Positions 1-5,344 of a DNA stretch of 6,291 nt are shown piece after piece. The notes under the pieces are model-generated. The model was not told the DNA's origin, made no database searches, and worked only from the letters and a program-made list of their open reading frames with translations. Both the position numbers and the translations under genes were made by a program. Positions within the stretch are counted from its first letter, which is position 1. Each line of letters begins with the position of its first letter. The stretch spans positions 1 through 6,291 of the forward strand of contig CAIVXW010000453.1 in NCBI GenBank assembly GCA_903910005.1. The letters run 5' to 3'. The stretch comes from an uncultured Methylococcaceae bacterium. Lineage in GTDB: Bacteria; Pseudomonadota; Gammaproteobacteria; Methylococcales; Methylococcaceae.

Positions 1-174
1 AGCAACGGCCGTGTCATCGGTGCTGAACGCATCGCCGTCATCGCCGCCCTCAACATTACCCACGAACTGATACAGACCCAGCAAACCAATAAACGCCTGG
101 TCAAGGAACTCACCAACCATTTTTCTTCTCTACGGGACTCGGGTGATATGACACTTGATCCAGATGAAACCTGA
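1..174 (+). CDS. zapA: Cell division protein ZapA, C-terminal part (5' end outside window)
   Basis: The open frame enters at base 1 and ends at TGA 172-174, giving 57 residues. ZapA is a small cytoplasmic protein that binds FtsZ filaments and bundles them in the division ring. The visible part begins with AERIAVIAALNITHEL, which closely resembles the helix of E. coli ZapA around EQLVFIAALNISYEL (recalled from memory). A polar, Gln-rich stretch follows that would continue the C-terminal dimerisation coiled coil. The N-terminal globular FtsZ-binding domain is not in the window. The last dozen residues are acidic (DSGDMTLDPDET). In E. coli the 6S RNA gene follows zapA, but here only 43 bases separate the stop from the next gene, so 6S RNA is not at this place. 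Confidence 0.85.
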   Translation, partial: SNGRVIGAERIAVIAALNITHELIQTQQTNKRLVKELTNHFSSLRDSGDMTLDPDET

Positions 175-217
175 TTTACCCAACTTTCCGAAATTTCCCT
201 GACACCGAGCAAAATTC

Positions 218-1372
218 ATGTTCATACCTTTTTACTTTCCCCGACCGGGTCAACTCCGGGTCGTCATCGTGGGTGGGGGCTATTCCGGTCTGGCGGCCCT
301 TGCCGGTATTCGTGAGTTCAGGCCCGATGCGGAGATCGTGCTGATCGACCCACGCAGTCATCATCTCAAGATTACCCATCTGCATGAGACGTTCCGTCGG
401 CCCCTGACGGATTTTCAGGTTGCTTTCAGTGCCCTGGAGCAGCGTTTTGGCCTGCGCCACATTCAGGCCTCGCTGCAATTTGATGATGAGTTACTCACGC
501 AATGGCAGGCCAACCGCTACCTGACGGTCAACGATGAGGATATCGAATTTGATTATCTGCTCATCGCCACCGGGGCGGGTTCGCGTACCCTTGAAAAAAA
601 CGAGCAGACACTTGATCTGGCCGACTTTACCCGGCGTTCGGGGGCGGAACTGCTGCGGGAGCATCTGGGTGAAACCGGCGGGCACACACGTCACGTCAGT
701 GTGGTGGGAGCTGGCGCAACCGGCATTCAATTCCTGTTTGAAATGGCGTTGTACCTGCGAACCCTGCCCTTCACCACCCACCTGCGGCTCATCAACTCGG
801 ACAAGGCGGTACTGAAGCAGTTTAATCCCGACCTGGGCCGCTACGTCGAAGCGCGTATGTCTGATCTGGGCATTGAACACGTTGATTCCCACCTTTACCG
901 GAAGCAGGCAGACAACCTCATCTGCATCGAACAGGCCGAAACCGGTGACGTGCGGGAACTGCCTTCAGACCTGACCGTGCTGTTCCTGGGAAAGAGTCCG
1001 ATTCCCGCCCTTTATGCCAACCAGTTCGGGCAGGTCACGGTAAACGGCCAGTCGCTGGATCGGGTGTTTGCGTCCGGTGACGGTTCCCACTATCGGGCTC
1101 CCGGTTCCAACGCGCTGACCGCGCAAAGTGCGGTACGCAAGGGCAAGCTGGTGGCCCGCAACATCCTCAGGCATTGCAGTGCCTTTCCCATGCTGGAACC
1201 TTACCTCCACCGTGACCTGGGTTATGTCATCAACCTGGGTCCGACCGATGCGGTGGGCTGGTTGGCCATGGAACGCAACATCGTTGGCGGCTTGCCGGCG
1301 GCTGTCATCAAGGAACTGGTCGAAGCCCAGTACGATCTGCTGCTGGCCGGTATTGATACCTACCTCATCTAG
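218..1372 (+). CDS. Type II NADH:quinone dehydrogenase-like FAD flavoprotein (NDH-2 family)
   Basis: This 384-residue flavoprotein has the two-Rossmann layout of NDH-2, a non-proton-pumping enzyme that passes electrons from NAD(P)H through FAD to membrane quinone. The FAD-binding GGGYSG is at residues 19-24 with the ribose-binding acid Asp44. LLIATGAG (114-121) follows, then the NAD-site GAGATG (164-169), the FAD-contacting VFASGDG (283-289) and LTAQSAVRKGK (300-310), which corresponds to the AQxAxQ/R quinone/flavin motif. GYVINLGPTDAVGWL (335-349) is also typical of NDH-2. There is no redox Cys pair, which argues against sulfide:quinone or disulfide reductases. It is shorter than the usual 400-430 residues, with the loss at the C-terminal membrane-anchoring end. 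At the end of the second Rossmann beta-2 strand, Asn193 (LINSDK) replaces the usual Glu. The ATG is the only sensible start before the Rossmann fold, but no clear Shine-Dalgarno precedes it. The gene ends in tandem stops, TAGTAG. It lies 43 bases after zapA and 48 before ratA. The family is well supported; the exact electron acceptor is inferred. Confidence 0.82.
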   Translation: MFIPFYFPRPGQLRVVIVGGGYSGLAALAGIREFRPDAEIVLIDPRSHHLKITHLHETFRRPLTDFQVAFSALEQRFGLRHIQASLQFDDELLTQWQANRYLTVNDEDIEFDYLLIATGAGSRTLEKNEQTLDLADFTRRSGAELLREHLGETGGHTRHVSVVGAGATGIQFLFEMALYLRTLPFTTHLRLINSDKAVLKQFNPDLGRYVEARMSDLGIEHVDSHLYRKQADNLICIEQAETGDVRELPSDLTVLFLGKSPIPALYANQFGQVTVNGQSLDRVFASGDGSHYRAPGSNALTAQSAVRKGKLVARNILRHCSAFPMLEPYLHRDLGYVINLGPTDAVGWLAMERNIVGGLPAAVIKELVEAQYDLLLAGIDTYLI

Positions 1373-1420
1373 TAGACCCTCGCCGGTTTTTTCGCAATAA
1401 AGAAAGAAGGTGCTCACCTC

Positions 1421-1858
1421 ATGACTACCCTCAAAAACAGCGTCTGCGTCAAATACACCCCGAAGGAAATGTACGACCTGGTCAACGACATCCGGGCTTA
1501 TCCGGTTTATCTGCCGCTGATCAGTGAAGTCACCATGCACTCGGAAACCCCGTCATCCCTCCGGGCAACCCTTACCCTGTCCAAGGGACGCATCAAGTTT
1601 TCCTTCACCACCGACAACACCATGCAGGATGGGCGCGAAATCCGCATGAATCTGGTGGAGGGCCCCTTCAAAAGTCTGAAGGCCATCTGGACCTTCAACG
1701 CAGTGCATGGCAATCAGTGCGAGGCCACGTTTGATATCGACTTTGAATTTACCAATGGTCTCATGGCCATGGCCTTTGGCGGTTTTTTCAAGGAAGTGAC
1801 CGAATCGCTGGTGGAGGCATTTTGCCGACAGGCTGCCCTGCGTTACGGGGTTCGCTGA
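1421..1858 (+). CDS. ratA: RatA, START/SRPBCC-domain protein of the Coq10 family
   Basis: The 145-residue protein is a single SRPBCC (START-like) domain. Alignable hallmarks are KEMYDLVNDIRAYPVYLP (15-32), the central MNLVEGPFKSLKAIW (76-90), FDIDFEFTN (104-112) and a C-terminal helix AFGGFFKEVTESLVEAF (118-134). These match E. coli RatA and mitochondrial Coq10. Coq10 binds ubiquinone and is needed for efficient respiration; E. coli RatA is reported to block 30S-50S ribosome association. The sequence alone cannot decide between these roles. The usual E. coli partner rnfH (ratB) and the neighbouring smpB are absent here, and a quinone-linked dehydrogenase lies upstream instead, which favours the quinone-chaperone reading. 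A purine-rich AGAAAGAAGG (1401-1410) sits 10 bases before the ATG. The length is normal, and a strong hairpin begins 8 bases after the stop. Confidence 0.9.
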   Translation: MTTLKNSVCVKYTPKEMYDLVNDIRAYPVYLPLISEVTMHSETPSSLRATLTLSKGRIKFSFTTDNTMQDGREIRMNLVEGPFKSLKAIWTFNAVHGNQCEATFDIDFEFTNGLMAMAFGGFFKEVTESLVEAFCRQAALRYGVR

Positions 1859-1866
1859 GTCTGATG

Positions 1867-1898
1867 TTTTCTGTCCGGGCACTGGCCCGGGCAGAAAA
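1867..1898 (+). terminator. Strong 14-bp hairpin after ratA, possible transcript end or 3' stabiliser
   Basis: The left arm TTTTCTGTCCGGGC (1867-1880) pairs with the right arm GCCCGGGCAGAAAA (1885-1898). That gives 14 consecutive pairs, one of them a G-U wobble, closed by the 4-base loop ACTG. It begins 8 bases after the ratA stop, the usual place for a terminator. No T-run follows on either strand: the U-rich side lies before the stem and the A-rich side after it, so it is not a canonical intrinsic terminator. It could protect the ratA mRNA 3' end, or act with Rho. The stem is certain; its role is inferred. Confidence 0.45.
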
Positions 1899-1926
1899 GC
1901 GTTGCGGGAGGATGGTCGGCTTCGGG

Positions 1927-1955
1927 TTGCTTTAGCCCGGCATCTCCCTAATAAT
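1927..1955 (+). promoter_or_regulatory. Candidate sigma70 promoter for rdgC
   Basis: TTGCTT (1927-1932) matches 3 of 6 bases of the -35 consensus. AATAAT (1950-1955) matches 5 of 6 of the -10 consensus. The spacer is 17 bases, the optimum. Transcription would start near 1962, leaving a leader of about 20 bases before the rdgC ATG at 1984. The location between the post-ratA hairpin and rdgC makes sense for a separate rdgC-transpeptidase transcript. The -35 match is weak. Confidence 0.4.
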
Positions 1956-1962
1956 CCGGGCT
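1934..1962. repeat. Inverted repeat AGCCCGG-N15-CCGGGCT overlapping the candidate rdgC promoter
   Basis: AGCCCGG (1934-1940) and CCGGGCT (1956-1962) form a perfect 7-base inverted repeat separated by 15 bases. The arm centres are 22 bases apart, about two helical turns. One arm lies in the promoter spacer and the other directly follows the -10 hexamer. This is the arrangement expected of an operator for a dimeric regulator, but no specific regulator is recognised. It could also be a weak RNA stem, or chance in GC-rich DNA. Confidence 0.35.
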
Positions 1963-1983
1963 TTGCCAGCCGTTATCATCATT

Positions 1984-2904
1984 ATGTGGTTCAAGAACCT
2001 AGCATTATTACGTTTTACCGAGCCGTTCACCCTGACTCCCGAGGAGATTGAGCAGTCGCTGGAGGCTCGCCGCTTTACTCCCTGCGGCAGCCTGGATCCG
2101 GTCAGCGTGGGCTGGACCGCCCCCCTCGGCAAGGACACCTTCCCGTTGGTACACGCCTGTCAGGGCTATGTCATGGTTTGCCTCACGAAGGAGGAGAAAA
2201 TCCTGCCAGCCTCCGTCGTCAATGAAATACTGGCAGAGCGGGTGGAGGAGATTGAGGCCCGCCAGGCCAAGCCGGTGCGTCGCAAGGACAAGGAGGCATT
2301 GCGGGATGAAATCATTCAGGATCTGCTGCCCCGGGCCTTCAGTCATAGCCGTAAGAGTTATGCCTATCTGGACGCAAAGGGAGGCTGGCTCATCGTCGAC
2401 AGTTCCAGCAGCAAAAAAACCGATGAACTGGTTTCGCTGCTGCGCCAGTGCCTGGGTAGCTTGCCGGTGGTACCGCTGTCCACCCGCGAACGACCGGCGG
2501 CGGTGCTGTCCGGGTGGTTGGGGAGCGATGCGGTGCCGACCGACATCACGCTGGAAAGCGATTGCGAGCTGCGCTCACCCGATGAAGACGGCGGCGTCAT
2601 CCGCTGTCGTCGCCATGATCTGACCGCCCCGGAAATCCAGAATCATCTGGAAGCCGGCAAGGAAGTCGTCAAGCTGGCTGTTACCTGGAATGACCGGCTC
2701 AGCTTTGTGCTGGACGATGCCCTGTCGGTGCGGAGCCTGCGTTTTCTCGATATCGTCCAGGAAGAGGCTGCCGAGGTCGATACCTCCAACCCCGTCGAGC
2801 GGTTTGACGCCGATTTTGCCGTGATGAGTCTGGAACTGAGCCAGTTTCTGCCGCGTCTGCTGGCATTGTTTGGCGGTGAAAACAGCCCCGAACCGCGCCA
2901 TTGA
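1984..2904 (+). CDS. rdgC: Recombination-associated protein RdgC
   Basis: RdgC is a nucleoid-associated protein that forms a ring-shaped dimer around duplex DNA and restrains RecA filament formation. In E. coli it becomes essential in priA, recB or recC backgrounds, and in Neisseria it supports pilin variation. The 306-residue product is collinear with E. coli RdgC (303). Shared blocks are the start MWFKNL, ARRFTPCGSLDPVSVGW (28-44), KEEKILPASVV (69-79), LLPRAFS (114-120), LLRQCLGSLPVVPLS (152-166), EDGGVIR (201-207), IQNHLEAGKEVVKLAV (218-233) and RFDADFAVM (273-281). The ATG at 1984 is chosen because family members begin M(L)WFKNL; an upstream TTG at 1963 would add seven unrelated residues. 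No strong Shine-Dalgarno precedes it. In E. coli a KKQ stretch before DLT contributes to DNA contact; here it reads RRH, so Gln is replaced by His while the basic charge is kept. It is followed after 10 bases by the transpeptidase gene. Confidence 0.96.
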   Translation: MWFKNLALLRFTEPFTLTPEEIEQSLEARRFTPCGSLDPVSVGWTAPLGKDTFPLVHACQGYVMVCLTKEEKILPASVVNEILAERVEEIEARQAKPVRRKDKEALRDEIIQDLLPRAFSHSRKSYAYLDAKGGWLIVDSSSSKKTDELVSLLRQCLGSLPVVPLSTRERPAAVLSGWLGSDAVPTDITLESDCELRSPDEDGGVIRCRRHDLTAPEIQNHLEAGKEVVKLAVTWNDRLSFVLDDALSVRSLRFLDIVQEEAAEVDTSNPVERFDADFAVMSLELSQFLPRLLALFGGENSPEPRH

Positions 2905-2906
2905 GG
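2903..2906 (+). promoter_or_regulatory. Ribosome-binding site GAGG for the transpeptidase, overlapping the rdgC stop
   Basis: GAGG lies partly inside the rdgC stop codon (TGA 2902-2904) and 8 bases before the ATG at 2915. It decides the start of the next gene, because that ATG also begins a textbook signal peptide. The overlap with the stop codon suggests translational coupling to rdgC. Confidence 0.6.
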
Positions 2907-2914
2907 CAATCATC

Positions 2915-3928
2915 ATGAAATCACGCAACTGCCTGAGTGGCATTTTGATGCTTGCCGCTTGTCTGGCACAACCGGGCCGGGCCGAATTGTTTAGCCTGCC
3001 GACAACCCACAACGATCTGGTCGGCGAAATACGCCATGTCCACGCTCGGCATGAGGATACCCTCATTGACATTGCCCGCCACTACAGTGTTGGCCAGGAT
3101 GAGATCGTCATGGCCAACCCGACAGTAGATCGCTGGCTGCCCGGAGACGGTACCGAGGTGCTGGTTCCCCGCCAGTTCATCCTGCCGGACGCGCCCCGTA
3201 ACGGTATTGTGGTCAATATTCCGGAAATGCGGTTGTTCTACTATCCGGCGGTCGGTCGGGACAAACCGGTTTCGGTCATCACCTATCCCATCAGCATTGG
3301 CCGGATGGATTGGCGCACCCCGCTGGGGGTTACCCGGGTGGTGCAGAAAGTCAAGGATCCCACCTGGACGCCCCCCAAATCCATCAAGATTGAACATGCC
3401 CGTGACGGCGACATCCTGCCGGATGTCGTACCGGCCGGCCCGCTCAATCCGCTGGGACGTTTTGCCCTCAAACTGGGTGTCAGCGGTTATCTGATACACG
3501 GCACCGGGATCGACAAGGCGTATGGCATCGGCATGCGGGTCACCCACGGTTGTATCCGCATGTATCCTGAAGACATCGAAAAACTGTACGCTCAGGTGGG
3601 AGTGGGGGCTTCGGTCAATCTGGTCAATCAACCGGTCAAACTGGGCTGGCAGGACGATACCCTGTACATTGAAGTCCATCAGCCACTGGACGAAGACGTG
3701 ATGACCTATCCGGAATTGCTGGACAGTGCCATGAATCTGATCACCCGCAAAACAGCCAGTCGGGCGGTCTCGATTGATGGCGCGGCCCTGCGGATGGCCC
3801 TCGAAAAGCCCAGCGGCATACCGGTCGCCATTTCGAGACGACCGGTTCAGCCCACGTTTAATCCCCCCGTAGCACCGACGATGCCGGAACCGGACGTTTA
3901 CCGGGATCAGCCTCCGACGGGCTTGTAG
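2915..3928 (+). CDS. Secreted L,D-transpeptidase with LysM and YkuD domains (YbiS/ErfK type)
   Basis: This envelope enzyme of 337 residues forms peptidoglycan 3-3 cross-links or attaches a protein to meso-diaminopimelate using a catalytic Cys. Residues 1-23 are a signal peptide: basic MKSRN, a hydrophobic core, and a signal-peptidase I site after GRA (21-23). LAAC (13-16) also fits a lipobox, so a lipoprotein form is possible. A LysM-like peptidoglycan-binding segment covers about 41-86, including DTLIDIARHYSVGQDEIVMA. The YkuD domain spans about 97-238. It contains His195 (IHGTG), the catalytic motif THGCIRMYPED (210-220) with His211 and Cys213, and the YbiS-like PTWTPP and VVPAGPLNPLG segments. 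A tail of about 70 residues after the YIEVHQPL block ends in a Pro-rich stretch (310-335) with no recognised domain. YbiS (LdtB) in E. coli links Braun lipoprotein to the wall; whether this one does is not shown. The gene is 10 bases after rdgC, and its last 22 bases overlap yggX on the other strand. Confidence 0.93.
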   Translation: MKSRNCLSGILMLAACLAQPGRAELFSLPTTHNDLVGEIRHVHARHEDTLIDIARHYSVGQDEIVMANPTVDRWLPGDGTEVLVPRQFILPDAPRNGIVVNIPEMRLFYYPAVGRDKPVSVITYPISIGRMDWRTPLGVTRVVQKVKDPTWTPPKSIKIEHARDGDILPDVVPAGPLNPLGRFALKLGVSGYLIHGTGIDKAYGIGMRVTHGCIRMYPEDIEKLYAQVGVGASVNLVNQPVKLGWQDDTLYIEVHQPLDEDVMTYPELLDSAMNLITRKTASRAVSIDGAALRMALEKPSGIPVAISRRPVQPTFNPPVAPTMPEPDVYRDQPPTGL

Positions 3929-4179
3929 GTCGCAGGCACTGCCACTTCACCGCCAAACAGGAACTTCTCCCGCTCACCGGCCAGGAACTTGCGGGCGTCC
4001 GGTTCAAACGGCGTCAGCCGGTGTTCATTGATGAGTACCGTCTGCATCCGGATCCAGTCATCCCAGGCCTTGCGGGATACCCGCTCATAAATCCGCTGCC
4101 CCTCGTTGCCGGGAAACGGGGGGCGTTCAAGGCCTTCCAGTTCAACGCCATAGCGGCTGCACAATACGGTATTTGTCAT
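3907..4179 (-). CDS. yggX: Fe(II)-trafficking / oxidative damage protection protein YggX
   Basis: The 90-residue cytoplasmic protein matches the YggX family, which protects Fe-S clusters and limits iron-driven oxidative damage. E. coli YggX is about 91 residues. Diagnostic features are the N-terminal MTNTVLCSRYGVELEGL with Cys7 (the single conserved Cys of the family), FPGNEGQRIYERVSRKAW (22-39), W42 and KxQT-like RMQTVLINEHRL (44-55), and FLFGG (73-77). The start is well set: its ATG overlaps the mutY stop as ATGA, and GGAG lies 6 bases upstream. mutY-yggX is also the order in E. coli and relatives. YggX may help keep the MutY [4Fe-4S] cluster intact, as has been proposed for the family. The 3' end overlaps the transpeptidase gene tail to tail by 22 bases. 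The C-terminus (ATYKPVGG) is slightly different in character from the E. coli acidic/Lys tail. Confidence 0.95.
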   Translation of the reverse strand: MTNTVLCSRYGVELEGLERPPFPGNEGQRIYERVSRKAWDDWIRMQTVLINEHRLTPFEPDARKFLAGEREKFLFGGEVAVPATYKPVGG

Positions 4180-5294
4180 GGTTTGCTCCAGAGTTCAGTC
4201 ATGGGGGAGGGTTCCAGCAGCACGTGCACCAGGGCCGGGACAGCGGGCAAGGCATCCGGTTTGAACCAGGCCTCGGCGGCGGTCTCAGCCACGGCCTGCG
4301 GCTGGAGGTCAACGGCATCCAGTGATACCGGGGTGTAATCAAGATGGTAATGGGAAAAACTGTGGCGTCCAGACGGCCCCACCCGCAGCCTGCGCGGATC
4401 CAGACCGTACTTCAGGCACCCGTCGTTCAGGGCATCCTCCGTGGCAAATTCGGGGAAGGCCCACAAGCCTCCCCACAAACCTGCCGGTGGTCGCTGAACC
4501 AGCCGGATTCTGCCGACACGGTCGGTCAGTATCAGCAGGTAACAGCGGCGGCAGGGCAGGGCAGCGCGGGGACGCGCCGCCGGGAGTTCGGCCACCCGAC
4601 CGCTTGCCAGAGCCTGGCAGGTGGTTGATAGCGGGCAGCCAATACAAACCGGTCGGCTTTTGAGGCAGCAGGTCGCTCCCAGATCCATCATGGCCTGGTT
4701 GTAGTCCGCCACCCGCTGCGTCGGTGTCAGGCACTCGCTCAAACGCCACAGTTCCCCACTGACCCGACTCTGACCCGGCCAGCCCTCCACCGCAAAATGC
4801 CGACTCAACACCCGCTTGACATTGCCGTCAAGGATCGCTGCCCGCTGACCATACCCCAGGCTGAGAATGGCACCGGCGGTGGAGCGACCGATGCCGGGCA
4901 GGTCGGTCAATGCCGTCATGTCACAGGGAATCTGCCCCTGATGCCGGGTCACCAGCAAAGCGGCTGCGGCATGGAGATGACGGGCGCGGGCGTAATAGCC
5001 CAGACCGGACCAGGCTGCGAGTACCTCGTCCAGACTGGCCGCCGCCAGCGCGGCCACAGTGGGAAACCGGGCCATGAAACGCTGATAGTAGGGAATAACC
5101 GTCGCCACCTGGGTTTGTTGCAGCATGACTTCTGAAATCCATACCGCATAGGGCGTTTTTTCGGTTTGCCAGGGTAAATCCTTGCGGCCATGCCGGTCAA
5201 ACCAGTTCAGCACTGCCTGCCGAAAATCCGGCACGTCTGCGGAGATGCGGTCGTCCGTCCCGACTTCCGGCGAAGTTTTGGCATCATTTGGCAC
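4176..5294 (-). CDS. mutY: A/G-specific adenine DNA glycosylase MutY
   Basis: MutY removes adenine mispaired with 8-oxoguanine, preventing G:C to T:A mutations. The 372-residue product carries all the hallmarks. SEVMLQQTQVATVIPYY (54-70) contains catalytic Glu55, and SGLGYYARARHLHAAA (96-111) follows. The helix-hairpin-helix TDLPGIGRSTAGAI spans 130-143, and ILDGNVKRVLSR (154-165) has catalytic Asp156. The [4Fe-4S] loop is C210-x6-C217-x2-C220-x5-C226. The C-terminal NUDIX-like 8-oxoG-recognition domain (about 247-365) includes PPAGLWGGLWAFPEF and a Phe-Ser-His loop at 313-315. The first 21 residues precede the usual MutY start. The GTG at 5294 has no Shine-Dalgarno and an in-frame TAG lies four codons upstream; a second in-frame GTG at 5234 (residue 21, VPDFRQAVLNW) would give a product nearer the E. 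coli length of 350. The gene is 50 bases after the uncharacterised gene and overlaps yggX by four bases. Confidence 0.96.
   Translation of the reverse strand: MPNDAKTSPEVGTDDRISADVPDFRQAVLNWFDRHGRKDLPWQTEKTPYAVWISEVMLQQTQVATVIPYYQRFMARFPTVAALAAASLDEVLAAWSGLGYYARARHLHAAAALLVTRHQGQIPCDMTALTDLPGIGRSTAGAILSLGYGQRAAILDGNVKRVLSRHFAVEGWPGQSRVSGELWRLSECLTPTQRVADYNQAMMDLGATCCLKSRPVCIGCPLSTTCQALASGRVAELPAARPRAALPCRRCYLLILTDRVGRIRLVQRPPAGLWGGLWAFPEFATEDALNDGCLKYGLDPRRLRVGPSGRHSFSHYHLDYTPVSLDAVDLQPQAVAETAAEAWFKPDALPAVPALVHVLLEPSPMTELWSKP
4186..4189 (-). promoter_or_regulatory. Ribosome-binding site GGAG for yggX inside the mutY 3' end
   Basis: On the minus strand GGAG stands 6 bases before the yggX ATG (4179) and lies within the last codons of mutY. 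With the ATGA stop-start overlap it supports translational coupling of yggX to mutY and fixes the yggX start. Confidence 0.6.
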
Positions 5295-5329
5295 AGGGTT
5301 TTTCTATGGACTACACAAAACGACGGATC

Positions 5330-5343
5330 ATGGCGAATGGCGA
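5330..5343. repeat. Tandem duplication of ATGGCGA
   Basis: Two adjacent exact copies of the 7-base unit ATGGCGA (5330-5336 and 5337-5343) lie in the 50-base gap between the uncharacterised gene and mutY, directly after the former's stop. No promoter or hairpin is evident in the rest of this gap. This is probably a small slippage duplication. Confidence 0.4.
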
Positions 5344-5344
5344 G

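Noticed and set aside
175..217. Possible 6S RNA gene after zapA, as in E. coli
   Set aside because: Only 43 bases lie between zapA and the next gene, far too short for 6S RNA.
1349..1392. T-run TTTTTT at 1387-1392 as an intrinsic terminator after the dehydrogenase gene
   Set aside because: The nearest stem, GGTAT-TG-ATACC (1349-1360), is short, inside the gene and about 26 bases from the T-run. No stem directly precedes the T-run.
965..1540. Long open frame on the minus strand opposite the dehydrogenase gene and ratA
   Set aside because: It lies antisense to two well-supported genes, has no recognisable domain or start signal, and is expected in GC-rich coding DNA.
1421..1898. A ratA-ratB toxin-antitoxin operon
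   Set aside because: No rnfH/ratB frame follows ratA; the next gene after a hairpin and promoter is rdgC, and RatA here is as consistent with a Coq10-like quinone role.
1963..1983. Upstream TTG start giving rdgC seven extra residues
   Set aside because: Family members begin M(L)WFKNL, which coincides with the ATG at 1984. The extra residues match nothing and the TTG has no ribosome-binding site and lies at the predicted transcription start.
2048..2623. Open frame on the plus strand within rdgC in another frame
   Set aside because: Its translation is Arg/Ser/Trp-rich low-complexity sequence typical of an out-of-frame shadow of rdgC.
2870..2914. Upstream ATG start for the transpeptidase overlapping rdgC
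   Set aside because: It would put 15 polar residues before a complete signal peptide. The ATG at 2915 has a GAGG site at the right distance.
4322..4749. Alternative open frames inside mutY on both strands
   Set aside because: They overlap the Fe-S loop and NUDIX-like regions of mutY, which are intact in the minus-strand mutY frame.
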